NCBI GenBank assembly: GCA_037447655.1
Contig: JBBHKE010001659.1
Coordinates: forward strand, 1-64,000
DNA from: Zygnema cylindricum
Lineage: Eukaryota > Streptophyta > Zygnematophyceae > Zygnematales > Zygnemataceae
Reading direction: 5' to 3'
DNA length: 64,000 bases
Shown here: positions 32,874 through 44,845 of the stretch, one piece after another
Layout of the letters: each line of letters starts with the position of its first letter
Position numbering within the stretch: position 1 is the stretch's first letter
The notes under the pieces: model-generated
The model's input: the letters and a program-made list of their open reading frames with translations, nothing else
The model's database searches: none
Told to the model about the DNA's origin: nothing
Position numbers and translations under genes: made by a program

Positions 32874-34624
32874 TGTTGTCCATAGCCTATTTCAGCCATG
32901 GATTACTCTCGGAAGAACCGCAGACTACCCCTAAAACTTATGTGTTTCAAACAAAACAAATTACCCCAGAATAAACAAAATCACCTCAAACTGCACCAAT
33001 ATCCAGTATATCATAGACAATATAACCTCCCAAAGTTACAACCATATCCATAAAGGCACCCAAAAGATATGAGCTGTAGAGTTTCCCAAAAACATATGGC
33101 AACTTACCACACTAATATGGCAACTTACCACACCAACCAAGTAGACTCCTCACAGAATTCTATAAAAACAACAAAACAGATTGGAACCACACACGCATAC
33201 AAACAACAAAACAGATTGGAACTACACACGCATACAGTATCTAGATCATAAAATATATCCACAAAGTTTCACATCAAAATAACAACCAGAGTGATCACAC
33301 TAACATGTCAAAGTTGCAATACAACAGTCTGCCATGTCTTTGATAAATATAGCAATGATTATCAAAGTAATATAAGTCCTACAAGTTATACTCAAAGAGT
33401 TCACTACTGATTGTACGGAGGCAATAAATCAACACTAATAAACTAATTAGCAAAAAGACAAACCTTTGTTGTAGAAAATATTTACACCGACACCTCCGCA
33501 AAATTCACACACTAAGCGCCAACTTGCTTAGGGCGTGTCCCCATGTAACCGATATTTTGAAACGTTATTTTGGAATTTAGCGCTGATTTTACGGTGTACT
33601 TTTCAAAGTGTGCCTATGTGAATTGTTACTTGCGCGTTCATTATTTTGAATATGTGGCGGCTGTACACGTCGCCAATACTTGCGAAACCCAAACTGCTGA
33701 CATTTGTACGCTGCAAAGAGCTCCTGACATACTGGGACAATTGTCGACGCCAACTGTTATTTGTTGACTCCCACACGTGAACGACATAAGCAATCGCCTA
33801 CGTCTACAAAGTGACATTTGTAGACGCCCACAAGTGGACAACATAAGCAAACGGACAAACAATTTTTTTGTTCGTGTATTCTCCCAACAACAAAAAAACA
33901 AATGAAATTGACGCGTGCAACCCAAGATTTTTATTCGTCAATAGGGTAGTATTTTGATTAAAAGCAGGTCGCGATTTGATTTCATTGCAAGTGTGAAGAT
34001 GAGCTGGAAGTGGGTCGCGATGATAATACTGCCAAATCGCCGTACCTTTCAAGTTCCAAGATGACGCAAAATGTATTTGAGTTTTTGCCCATTTTTCGTA
34101 CGGCGTAATATTTTCAAGTAGGAAGTCCCATTTTCTGTGTAAACGACGGAAAAAAACCCTTACTTGAACACATGGGGACACGCCCTTAGTCACTTTGTGA
34201 TCCTTTTATGAATCTCGTCTGCCAAACTCATATCATCCTCAAATGCGTTGTCCGGTTCCGGATCATATTCAACATAACCGCAGCTTTGTCGCAACTGCGT
34301 TGTAACATATTTGATCATATCCAAAAATAATCGCAACTTCGTCGCAGCTGCGTTGTCCCAATTTAAAGTATCGTTGCAACTGCGTTGTCCCATTTAAAGT
34401 ACAATTCACATTCGATCGCTTCGCGATGCGCCGTCCATTTCTCAGTGCTTGTTCACGCCAATCATTAAGTCCCTTATGTCACCTTAGTTTTATCCGTACG
34501 TTCGCTACCCCAATCCGTGAATCCATTCGAACCTCCACATTAAATCGAATTAATAGTTTACGCATGAAATGCCGCAAGCGCCCATAACAACACGTAAGCA
34601 CAAAACTATATTTTTAAATCAACA
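32874..34624 (-). repeat. single LTR related to element A, interrupted by a MITE
   Basis: It starts TGTTGTCCATAGCC and ends AAATCAACA, then CTCCCCCTAAAATTTAG (polypurine-tract complement). Removing the MITE at 33531-34185 leaves about 1.09 kb, similar to the 27.7-kb LTR. The sequence around the MITE (CAACTTGCTTAGTCACTT) is found intact in element A near 44230. Confidence 0.78.
33531..34185. mobile_element. Tourist-like MITE (PIF/Harbinger type), 655 bp
   Basis: Terminal inverted repeats GGGCGTGTCCCCATGT and ACATGGGGACACGCCC (one base from the right end offset). The target duplication TTA occurs at 33528-33530 and 34186-34188. The empty site is readable in element A. The TTA duplication and G-rich termini are hallmarks of PIF/Harbinger elements. 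Open frames inside are not transposase-like. Confidence 0.88.
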
Positions 34625-35020
34625 CTCCCCCTAAAATTTAGTTTCGTGCACTCGGAATACAATATGCAGAATGTCATATGTAGTTGTACCTTTCCCACGG
34701 TGTTTTCACACGGTTGCCATGCTGCCATGCTACGCCATTCGACATCGCAGCTGACATCTCAGTTGTGCTGATCACACACCACTTTTGACATTGCAGTTGT
34801 GCTGATCACACACCGCTGCCCTAGCAGGTGCTGCTGCGCTTCTCTAACATCGCAGCTTTGCTGATCACACACTGGAACCCACACACCGGAACCCTAGCAG
34901 CTGCTCTATTGTACCCTCAACTTCCACTTTTAAGTCCTTCTCTATAGATCTACTACTAAGTCCTGAAAGCTCCCCTCACAGCCTCATCTATTGAGGACTA
35001 AAGCTTTCAAATTCAACAAT
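34625..35020 (-). mobile_element. internal remnant adjoining the 32.9-kb LTR
   Basis: After the polypurine-tract complement, a (A/G)CATCGCAGCT..TGCTGATCACACAC module is repeated about three times (34743-34875). It is non-coding. Confidence 0.5.
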
Positions 35021-35029
35021 TTTTTACTG

Positions 35030-35520
35030 TAAAACTGTTCACAAAAACTGTTCACAATCAGAAATATTTTATTAATTTCAGTTTAACGCACTATAGTTTT
35101 CCTCTTGTTAAAACTTTTCTACAGCTTACAATCTGAACTATTTTCTTATTTTCAGTTCAGTACACACTTTGACTCTATGTCATTGTTGTTTTCGACTCAC
35201 TATAATTTTTTAAACAATTTACAATCCGAACTGTATTCTTTTTTCATCGACATGGTTGTTTTTGCCGCATTATAACTGTTTGTGCAACTTACAATCTGAA
35301 TTGTATTCCTTTTAATTGTATTTTTTTTTCACTATTTCTCAATTCTGTTCAGTACACTGTTTTGACAATATTTCAAGGTTGTTTTCGCTCATTATAACTA
35401 TTTGAACAACCTTCAATCTGAACTAATTTTCTTTTTACAGTTTAATACCCAATTTTCACAATATATCATGGGTTTTTTGGCTCATTAAAATTATTTGCAC
35501 AGCTTAGAAACTGAACAACA
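35030..35520. repeat. diverged tandem repeat, about 70-120-bp units
   Basis: The anchor (A/T)ACAATCTGAACT recurs near 35126, 35218, 35291, 35410 and 35505. Each copy is followed by TTTTCAGTT and TTGTTTTCGACTCA-like blocks, giving five irregular units. Confidence 0.75.
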
Positions 35521-36230
35521 TTCTAAACATGAACTTAACACTTTACTCTTTTATTTGATATATTGACATTAAATGTTGTTAAAAAAGGAAATTAAATTGA
35601 TATCGACAGGTTGTTGTTTTTATTTTAGGGTGCACTTATAGACGAAAGTTGAATTCATGGTACAAGGAATACGACATGATTCATAAATGAAAATCATCTC
35701 AACTTCCACATTTAACGTAAATGAAAGTAACATAGATAAATTAAAAAGGTGGAATTGGAATGTAACATTGAAATATGCCTGCTCAATATTAGAAACAATG
35801 TGTGGATTTTAACATTAAATGTTGCCAATATTTTTCAGGGCGGTTCAAGAGCAGAAGAAGCAATATTTGGTGGTGATAATTCAAAATTTGTCATTTTACT
35901 TGATAACAACCATCCAAATTGTCATGAAAACGTTTTTGGCGTCTATATTTGTCGACCGACAAATTCGACAAATAACTCAAACTGCTATAACGAAAATGGT
36001 GGCCGACATTACAACTTGGTTATAATATGTTAGATATACGGTGACGACATTTAGTCTACTTTTTTCTTAAGATTACACTCTTTTTTACAAGTTTATCGTT
36101 TTTGGGATTAGCAAAATAACTTATGTTGCAGATGTTAAGTGTGATCTATAACATTCAAATTTCAGTCGAATAACAAAACCAACGATTTTGTTTTATGCTT
36201 TTCTACAATTGGCATACAATATCTAGTGTT
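35521..36230. other. no gene recognised
   Basis: A 94-codon frame at 35749-36033 is unassigned and AT-driven. Nothing else is seen. Confidence 0.4.
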
Positions 36231-36645
36231 TGTGTTTTAATTTGTATATATTGGCCATGTCTCTGTCTCTTGTTTCTTGTGATAATCCTCCTCTATCACT
36301 CTCTGTTGCCGCCTCTTGTTTCTTGTGATAATCCTCCTCTATCACTCTTTGTTGCCGCCTCTATCTCTTTATCACTTTTGCTGCCTCTATCTCTTTATCA
36401 TTTTTTTGACTTTTGCCTTTTTATATCTCTATCTCTATGTTTTGTGTCTCTCTGTCATATATCTCTCTGTCTTTGTCTTGTCTCTTTGTCTCTGTCTCAC
36501 TGCCTCTCTATCTTTGTCTCTTATATTATGCTCTATCTTTGTGTTTCGGACTTTCTGTGTCTTGTCTCTTGTCTCTCTCTCTGTGTGTATTGTCTCTTGT
36601 CTCTCTCTCTTTGTGTCTTCCTTGTCTTGCTGTCGATTCCATGTG
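36231..36645. repeat. pyrimidine-rich (TCTC/TGTC) low-complexity tract
   Basis: Irregular TCTCTGTCTCT/TTGTCTC repeats are open in all three forward frames as Leu/Ser/Cys strings, so those frames are artefacts. A 41-bp module TGTTGCCGCCTCT... is doubled at about 36304-36375. Confidence 0.88.
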
Positions 36646-37179
36646 TTACAAGTACTAAATTTTAACTACAGTTGTTCCCAGTTTCAATTTTCACAATTGT
36701 TCCCCCTAGTCAATTTCCATTTGCATCGGAATTACTTTCCATGGGAATTAATATTACCGCTAAGCCACATATTTCAATTGCATATGTTCTATTCTATAAT
36801 TTCCAGTTAATAGTTTTCAGTATGTGGTCAATTACCTTTGTCACTTACATCTTTCAACTGTTGAGGTTCCCAAGTTTGAGAAATCTTTGATGACATAAAT
36901 TTGTCAATTACAGTCGCGATTCTTGTTCACAACAATCACATGCTTACCATCCTCTATATAAAACAAAAATGTAGTGTTCTATTAACAATAATGCTCAGAT
37001 TTAATGATTCAAGTTGCAAATTAATTTTCATGTGCTCTGTTGTAGTGGTTACTTATAGTAAATAAACAGTTAATAGAAACACTTGTTACAACAATCAATT
37101 GTAGTGCTCAGCTACGGAATTCAGATGGTTTAAGTGCAGAAATAAACTTTATAACAACTCAAAAAATGCACTAGAATTA
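36646..37179. other. no gene recognised; spacer between opposite-strand biased tracts
   Basis: AT-rich unique-looking sequence with no motif. Confidence 0.4.
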
Positions 37180-37735
37180 TGAACAAGATACAAAATACAA
37201 CGACAGAGATACACACGACAAAAAGACACAGACTGAGAGACGGATACATAGTGACCAAGAGAAAAAGTAAGAAACAAGAGACGATATAAAAACATGGACA
37301 GAGACAAGATACAGAGACATGAGATACATAGACAGAGAGAAACAGGAATAGGGACAAGATACATAGACAGAGATGTAAGAAAACAAAGACAGATAGGGAT
37401 AAAGACAAACAAGGATAGAGATAGACAAGATACAAAGATAGAAGAGACAAAACAGAGACAAAGAAAAGACATAGATAGAGAAAAGACAGATACGGACTCA
37501 CACAAACAAGATAGAGAATGACTCACACAAACAGAGATAGAAAAGACAAATTAAGACAAAATAGCGACAAAGACAGACAGAGAGGCAAAAAAAAGACAAA
37601 GACAAAAGACAAACAAGATAGAGAATGACTCACACAAACAGAGATAGAAAAGACAAATTAAGACAAAATAGCGACAAAGACAGACACAGAGGCAAAAAAA
37701 AGACAAAGACAAAAAAAGACAAAGACAGGAGTGTA
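37180..37735. repeat. purine-rich (GACA/GAGACA) tract with 107-bp tandem duplication
   Basis: AGACAAAGACA-type words dominate. A 107-bp block from about 37503 is repeated at about 37610 almost perfectly. Its strand bias is opposite to the tract at 36231. Confidence 0.88.
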
Positions 37736-38465
37736 ATATAGATTAATTTTGGGATTTTGCAGCCACACGGATACCCGCATGGGCCGCACGAAATTCAGTG
37801 GTGTGGAAAACTTAATTTCTTCGACGTGAATTATAAGTCGATGATCACTAGACGGCTCACATTCAAGCTGTCACTGTGGAATGGCCGCCTTTGCTGTTTG
37901 CGGTTGTCACATCATTGAACGCCACGTGGCGACGTTCCAGTACTTTGTAGATTTCATATGAATCCCAAAGACAAGTCTAGAGGTAGCAGGCGTCCCCAAC
38001 ATGACCATATCATATAATGGCCGTACAAAAAGTACATTGGCCGTAGTACCTTTGTGCACTGTCTAATCATTTGATTGGTTCTATACTCCAGTACCAGGGG
38101 GGAGATTTTAGGCTAGTAGCCGCCTCTCTCCCAAGGAGCTTGTATAAAAACTGGAATCTTTGCCACATGAGAATAAATCGCGTGGTTGGGCATTTTGAGT
38201 AATTTTCTTTCCATTGGGCTCAAGGGAGTCCAACCTTCACCCTAATTTTCTTTCCATTGGGCTCAAGGGATTCCAACCTTCACGGGGTGAAAATAGTGAG
38301 TCATTTTTTGCTAGGGTGGCAGTTGTGTTAAAGAGAAGGGAGACACTTAAAATTATCCTAGAGGCTTCAATTAAGTTGCATATTCTTTGTACTGATGGAG
38401 GTCACAATTAAGTTGCATATTCTTTGTACTGATGGAGGTCACACAATTACAGCTTTGGAGGGGCC
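37736..38465 (+). repeat. diverged C-family LTR with internal duplications
   Basis: From about 37990 it is collinear with 48140-48530 of element C1: AAAAAGTACA..GGCCG, GATTGGTTC, CTCTCTCCCA.GGAGCTT, GGGCTCAAGGGAGTCC, GCTAGGGTGGCA, TATCCTAGAGGCTTC. Two tandem duplications are present (43-bp period at 38201, 37-bp period at 38368). No primer site follows. Its left limit is uncertain. Confidence 0.65.
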
Positions 38466-39175
38466 ATGGAGAATTATAAGGTTGGAAATGTAGAAATCAA
38501 GCAACATATCTATTAGTTCACTAGGGAAAAATGCCATTACCGCTGACAAATTTTCTCCAATACCGTGGTTATCCTGTGGTGGTTTTTTTCTATGTAAAAA
38601 TCCCAAAATTCGATTTCGAAAATGAAATTGGCAAACCCTTAACACCTTCCACCATGCCTTTCCTACTTTTCCACTTTTGTTACTTTTTTTGTTACCCTCG
38701 CCGTTTTTTACATGCCACCTACATTATGGAACGTTGAAGATTCACCAAAATGTGTCCACTAATCATAGGAGAATATAGTTTATTGCCTTAATGTGTATGT
38801 GCAGTTCAGCCCGCTGTGTGGTTGTGACTTTAAATATTCCCACTAAGATTTGTGGCTAGTTTAGCAAAATGAATGAAGAGAAAAATTAAAGTTGGAATCG
38901 ATTGAAACCTGCGTATCTAATAATCTTAAGTCTTTAAAAGCGATCGGAGAAAAAAGAGTTTGGTATGAGGTGTCTATTAGTTTTTTTTTTTTTTTTGTAC
39001 TCGTACTTTGAATTTGGCGACAGTTCGAGAATAAATGGCCAAAATGAGAAACACAGCTGAATCTAGCAGCGAATGTTGGTGACGTAATTACGGTAATGTA
39101 CCGCTTGTGGATCCTTCCGTATACAAAGTTTTATTAGCGTAATATCCTTTGATGCCTTGTAGAAAGTCTCTATTA
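38466..39175. other. no gene recognised
   Basis: No domain is seen in the short frames. A T17-type homopolymer run lies near 38980. Confidence 0.4.
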
Positions 39176-39795
39176 TACACTGCAAATCGTTATTAGTGTC
39201 AAAGTCACTAACTTGGGTTCTCAAAATTTTGATTTTTTTCCATAAATAGTTTACATGATTTTAGTTTTTCCTTGACGTTAATTGAGGTACCGCACAAAAT
39301 AGCATAAAGTTCGAGAGTACATTAACATATAATTAGTGTGGTGTACGGTCGACATCATTACACAAAAAAATACGAAAAAAGTTAAATTTAAATTTATATG
39401 CGCATGTATACGAACGTGCGCAAAAAAAATGGGTTCAATCTCGTCGCCAAAAACCACGTTCGCACACATTCCCCTACAATCGCCTCTTTTGCAGTGTGAA
39501 TATAAAATATGTTCGCATGTGGGAAGTCGCGATCTTTCAATTAAAGAAGTGAACTGTGTTTAGTTACACGCCCACATACAACGTCTTGAAACTGCGAACT
39601 CTTACTTCATGTGATTTTTTGGAGTTCTTTTTATACAAACACTATAATATGTTTTATGTCCAATTAGCGTCAATATATATCACATTTCGTTAAAAACCAA
39701 CGAAATTACCGTATATGTTTATTCTAATATGGTGTGTAGATGTGGTTTCACCATGAATTAGAATTAAGTATACGTTAATAAGAGGTCAAAGTGAC
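39176..39795 (+). mobile_element. TACACC-family TIR element (diverged)
   Basis: It starts TACACTGCAAATCGTTATTA. It is collinear with 19456-20009 (TTGGGTT(T/C)TCAAAAT, ACGTTAATTGAGGT, GTGTGGTGTACGGTCGA, GTGCGCAAAAAA...ATCTCGTCGC). Its right terminus is decayed. Confidence 0.65.
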
Positions 39796-40079
39796 AAGGG
39801 GACCACAAATTACAATGCATGGGTTAAAGTAAATAGAATAAAAATACAACATTTGGCATTGGTGATACTTGGGTCCAAGTAACACCAAATGCAGACTATC
39901 CACAAAAAAAATGATTTTTTTTGGACGAATCACATCCAATCATTTTTTTTTTTTAGGAATGTGACGTTGGCCATCATTTTGGCAAACAGACAGGTTTCAT
40001 TCGTTTCATGAGGAAACAGGCGAAAATACTGTCGCCACCTTCATTTCACTTCCATGGATCGCAGTCGTGTGTGGCGACT
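39796..40079. other. no gene recognised
   Basis: A-rich/T-rich runs; nothing supported. Confidence 0.4.
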
Positions 40080-40915
40080 ACTTCTCCCTCTTCATGTGTG
40101 GCGTCCCTCCATTTCCCTCTACATTGCCTCTGCCCCTCTTTCCCCCTCTTTTTTCTCCTCAGCGTACTTATGTTGATCTCCTTTTTTTTTCATTTTGTGG
40201 GTTTTTTGAAATGTGCTCCCTCTCGTTGTTGCCCTCACCTTCTACCCTTCTCTCTCCCTCTCAACATATCTCCATCCTCTATCATTTTCCTTCTCCATTT
40301 CTCTCTCCCTCTCCCTCTTTGTTTCCCCTTCCTTTTCCCTCTCTGTCTCCCTCGCCCTCTCCCTCTCCCTCTCTCCCTCCCATTCCCTCTCCTCTTTACT
40401 CTCTCGATCTGCCGCACTATCTCCCTCCCCCTCTTCCTCTCCCTTTCCCCACTCTCTCGATTTGTGGCTTTCTCTCTCCCTCCCTCTCTCGACTTGCGGC
40501 TATCTCTCCCTCTCCCTTTCCCTCTCCCTCTCTATTTTTTTCCCTCAGTCTGCCGCACTCGCTCTCTCCCTCTCTCTTTCTCCCCCTTCCCTCTATTTGC
40601 CGCAATCTCTCTCTCTCTCTCTCTTTCCCTATCCCTTCTTCCCCCTCTCCCCCTCCCTCCTCTCTTCACCTTCTCGATCTGCCGCACTATCTCCCTCCCC
40701 CTCTTCCTCTCCCTCTCCCCACTCCCTCGATCTACAACTATCTCTCCCTCTCCCTATTTAGTTTTCACACTATCTTCATGTTACTTTTTTTTATATCTCG
40801 TACATCTTGGTGCTATCACATTTTTCGGGGCATCTCTTTCCCTCCCTAACCCCCTCGGTGATTGCCTTTCTCTCGAGGGGTTTTCACTCCCCACTCCATC
40901 CCTCCGTACCTCTTC
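40080..40915. repeat. CT-rich (CTCCCT)n low-complexity tract
   Basis: About 0.7 kb of CTCTCCCTCTCCC-type sequence is open in all three forward frames (up to 307 codons of Pro/Leu/Ser). A CTCGATCTGCCGCACTATCTCCCTC-like module recurs about five times (40403, 40456, 40488, 40546, 40675), which makes it a minisatellite. The frames are artefacts of composition. Confidence 0.9.
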
Positions 40916-40920
40916 ATTTT

Positions 40921-42105
40921 TGAAACTCTGAGACCTCTATTGGCCCTCAGAGTATGCAGATCCAAAAGAAGCTAATCTAGATAGTGCCGACTCTAAGTTG
41001 ATATAAACCCAAATGGCTGACCCCTTGACAGTCATTACCCCAATATAGATTCACCCCTGTGAAATAACACTTTATGTGTGCTCAGTTCCACCACAGAATG
41101 CAAAGTTAGAATATGAGATTTGGACACATTCACCCACTTTGACTTTCCCTTATAAATGCAGCCACCCTGGCAGACAAAAACTCTGACCGACTACACCCGT
41201 GTGTAGCTTGGACTCCCCTGAGTCTGCAGCAAAAAGAATCACTGAAAATGATCAAGTAAATTGATAGTTATGGCTGCCCAAAGTTAGCCAGTTATACAAG
41301 ATGCTCTCTGGGAGAGGCGACTAGCTACTCAAAAAATTCTAAGTCCTATTCTCACTCTAAGACCCTATCTACTGACGTACGGCACCAATCACATCACTGT
41401 ACCGTACAGATAAGTACAGGTGCCGGTGTACTTTCTGTACGACAATCGTACGATATGGCTGAAATGTCAACACATGTCATTATCTATTTGTTCCCGTAAT
41501 CTCCGGTGTCGCCGCAATCCAATGTTGACGTGCCATGTGTCATCCTATGTGGCGATGACCGCAAACCGCCAAAAGTACATATCCCGCGATCGCGGCGCCT
41601 ATCGTGGCCGTCCGATCAAATCCGGCTATATTGCTAGCCGTTGAAAATAGACGCGCGGTATTTGTTTCGCGGTCGAACCAAATGCGCGGTATCCGTTTCA
41701 ATAAATAAATCTGTACTCCGTACTATACATAACTGTATCTATGCAATACGTATATATTTCCAGTTAAATGAACTAGTCTACGTGTAACTATCTAAATAAT
41801 TATCAAACCCCATACGTCGTAATACCAGCTCTAGTCTAAATGGATAAAGTCACCGGCTAGTGGTGAATTGAAAGACGGTAGGTACCACGATCAATTCATG
41901 GGTCCGTCAAACACCTTTTGGTAAGTATTTCTAATTTACCCCCTGTCTTCTCTAGAGAGCTTAGGCAGTCATGGCTCTAGCTCCCTATCCAACCTTCAGT
42001 GACTACAACAAGTGTGGGGGCTTGGAGAGGGGAGTTAGAGCCAGACTGCCTCTGCCTTTTTTTTTCTATCCTTTTACAGACCTAGAAAATACACAAATAT
42101 CAACA
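40921..42105 (-). mobile_element. solo LTR of the C copia family
   Basis: 1185 bp, TG...CA, flanked by the 5-bp duplication ATTTT (40916-40920 and 42106-42110). In reverse complement it is collinear with the C1/C2 LTRs (TATTTTCTAGGTCTG near its start, GCAGTC..GCTCTAAC, the tRNA-like block, GAGTTTCA at the end). No internal sequence or second LTR is present, so it arose by LTR-LTR recombination. Confidence 0.92.
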
Positions 42106-43059
42106 ATTTTCTCCTCTTGGCCGTCATCGTTAATTACGTCGAGGTAGTGGAGGGTAGCGACGACAATACGGCAAGACACTACGCTGTCGCCTATATGGTT
42201 GACTGTTGCCCTCCATGGAAATTAGCTACACGTGATCTAAAAACTGTAGTAGAAAAGGCGGCTACACAAAAGGATAAAAGACTACAAAAGTTTGCCCTAA
42301 AAATAACTCTACTAACGAAGAAAAACGTATGAGGTTTTTATATAGTAAATGCGTTCATAATATACTTACAAAGTGTATTGTTCGCGACTGCACGAAGTCG
42401 TCGCGATTCGAATCATTTTTAACATTCCAACAGTGTGCGACGAAACCGATTATGGAGGTCATGCGGTTCGATAACTAGAAGATTCCAATGGAGGGAACTT
42501 CGTGCAAATTATACTTACATAGTGTGTGGTCCGCGATAGAAGGAAATCCTCGCGTCCCTAATGCTTTTGGATATTCCAAAAGTGAGACAACGAAACAAAT
42601 TAAAAAAACACGCGATTTTATGATTTCGCGATTCTAACAAAGAGGAACCGACAAACCGTCGTCGAGTGTACAAATATTCATATTAAATGTACTAACTAAG
42701 GACAAAAAGGGTTCATATTTAATGTACTAAAAAATGAAAAAAAAATGAAACATGCACGTTTTTCTATTTTGAAACTTCCATTGTTGTGGCGACGATGAAT
42801 TGTCGTCGCCAAGTCCATTTCTCCAACCATGCGCCGACCCTCCAATGTGGCCGCGTGCTAACAATATTAGTACGATACAAAAAAAGGTAACGACACATCG
42901 TTGTCGCCAAACCGGTGACTTTCCATTTGTTGCTAAATTATACCCACGCAACGTCGTCAGTATTCCAAGACGATGCACGAAGATTCAACATAGCAACATT
43001 AAAAAGGGGGGGGGGGAGAGATGAAAAAAGTGAGAGAAAACCGAACGCACACATAAAGG
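42106..43059. other. unassigned; small open frame and diverged repeats
   Basis: A forward frame at 42117-42332 (VVEGSDDNTARHYAVAYMVD and a Lys-rich tail) has no ATG at its start and no recognised family. Two diverged copies of a TATACTTACA(A/T)AGTGT...GTG(C/A)GACGAAAC block lie at about 42361 and 42514. A G10 run is at 43008. Confidence 0.4.
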
Positions 43060-43164
43060 TGTAGAAATTGATTGTTCTTTTAGTATTTTCTAGGTCTAAA
43101 ATGAAATGCAGAAAGAATCCGAGGCAATCTACCTCTAACTTCTCTCTCCAACTCCCACACTTGT
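43060..43164 (+). repeat. C-family LTR 'D', left part
   Basis: It starts TGTAGAAATTGATTG and runs through ATTTTCTAGGTCTAAA and CTCTAACTTCTCTCTCC to CACACTTGT. It is interrupted by element B after CTTGT (43160-43164) and resumes at 61535. Confidence 0.85.
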
Positions 43165-43497
43165 TGTTGTTCTACAACCAAAGTAGCATGAGGAGACCAA
43201 GCAGCAGTAGTAGTGGAAGTAGACATCTAAAACAGAAACTATCAAGCACCATACTCAACAGCCAACTTCAAGATATAACAGAATGCAACTCAGTGATCTA
43301 TGCAGACCCAAATTCTTCATAACAATAGTAAACACACTGTAGAATCACTCCACAAAGTTTCAACTCAATTGATCCAGTCAACCATAAGATATTCACACTG
43401 CAGATTCACAAAAAATGCCTTAATTGATTAATTTCTAAGACTTGGATGATCACAATTTGTCCAAGTCCTAAACTATATACTCACAGTGAGTATCTAC
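43165..43497 (-). repeat. element B 3' LTR, part 1
   Basis: It matches 60551-60889 closely. It is interrupted by element A after TCTAC (43493-43497). The uninterrupted form is at about 60880-60905. Confidence 0.92.
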
Positions 43498-44828
43498 TGT
43501 TGTTCTTTGGTCTAAAATAGACCGCAGAAGCGACCCAAACTATCATGCAAAAAGCTAAGCAAAAATAGGTCGACGAACAATCATATGAAATGCATCCTCC
43601 ATATGCGTACACAGACGCAACAAACAACATTTAGGGTTTCATGGAATAATCAACATAAATAAACCCTATGACAACATCTAAGGTTTGATGGAATAATCAA
43701 CATAAGCAAACCCTAGGACAAATGCCTAAACAGTGCATATCAAACATATATAAAATAACATAAATAAATAATAACAAACAAATGCATTTCACATAAACAA
43801 AAGTATAATCAAAGTATAATTAAATAATCATTATATCATTCAAAGTGCATGACCTAATCGACAACCCTAAAAGTCTACATCTTCGGTCCCCACTTTACTA
43901 ACCAGCATTGATTATTAATATTCTAATGAAGCTCAAATCTATATATACACTTGTGAGCTGTTAACAAATCACTAAGTGTCAAAATAACCAACGTAAATTA
44001 CGTAACTGTCATTAAATCAAACTAATCGTAAGCGTACACCTGAAAGTCAAGCAATCGTAAGCGTACACTTGTCTGCAAATACGACACATAAATTAAAGTG
44101 TCGATATCCTCATTAATCACGTAAAATATAACTATTTTAATCAACACTAAATCATTAATTCAAATAAGACAAAACATTGATGCTTCAAATATTTACACCG
44201 ACGCATCCAAAAATCCGCGTCATAAGTGACAACTTGCTTAGTCACTTGTCGGTAAGTCCACGTAGTGAACCGACATCGCATATGTACGGTCCACTAGATA
44301 ATGTGTCATAAAAACAATGTGGTCCCTTAAAAATATCGGCGGACGTCGTCCGCCCTCCACGTGTACCTCGAACAACTTGCCGAAATCAATTCGTACGATC
44401 CAAATCCTGTCCGTACCGAAATCACGTACTTCGTCATAAATGCGCCTTGTCGCATTTAAGGTACACGTCATTTTCGATAAATTCATGTCGCAATAAGCGA
44501 CAACTTAAAGTACACCTGTTAAATACGACGCTACGTACCGGCGGCGTCCCATGTAATAAATTTCATCTGTCGCATTATGTTTCGTACGTGCGACGTACCA
44601 TTTTATCTTCGTCGATTATCTCACGTCGGATTGCTTCGCGATCCGCCGTCCATTTCCTCTCACATTTCGCGCCACTCAATTACTCCATTAATTTTATGTG
44701 TACATTTAATTCCCCAATCCATAAATCCTTTCGGACCTCCACAATATATCGCGTAAATGCGTACGCACGAAACATCGCGTACGCACGAAACGCTCCGTAC
44801 GCACGAAACTAAGTTTTCAAAAACAACA
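43498..44828 (-). repeat. element A 3' LTR
   Basis: TGTTGTTCTTTGG...AAAAACAACA. It is nearly identical to 45790-47120; the differences seen are 43726 (C) versus 46018 (A) and 44252 (G) versus 46544 (A). It contains three CGTACGCACGAAAC words (44759-44810). Confidence 0.95.
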
Positions 44829-44845
44829 CTCCCCCGAAAAATTAG
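44829..44845 (-). other. element A polypurine tract
   Basis: On the minus strand CTAATTTTTCGGGGGAG abuts the 3' LTR. The same tract is kept at 28818 and 34625. Confidence 0.85.

Noticed and set aside
36195-36810. Hydrophobic 156- and 164-codon frames that look like membrane proteins
   Set aside because: The Leu/Ser/Cys repeats come from TCTC/TGTC low-complexity DNA and are open in three frames.
37503-37720. CRISPR-like or regularly spaced repeat array
   Set aside because: There are only two 107-bp copies in low-complexity purine sequence, with no spacers. The context is a plant genome.
40008-40931. 307-codon forward open frame and two long overlapping frames
   Set aside because: All three frames are open because the DNA is CT-rich and lacks stop codons. 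The products are Pro/Leu/Ser strings without a domain.
42117-42332. Small host protein of 71 residues
   Set aside because: It lacks an ATG at the frame start, lies directly beside a solo-LTR insertion site, and resembles no family I know.
44238-44486. Conserved 82-codon frame found twice (also 46530-46778)
   Set aside because: It lies in the two nearly identical LTRs of element A, so its conservation reflects recent LTR duplication, not coding constraint.
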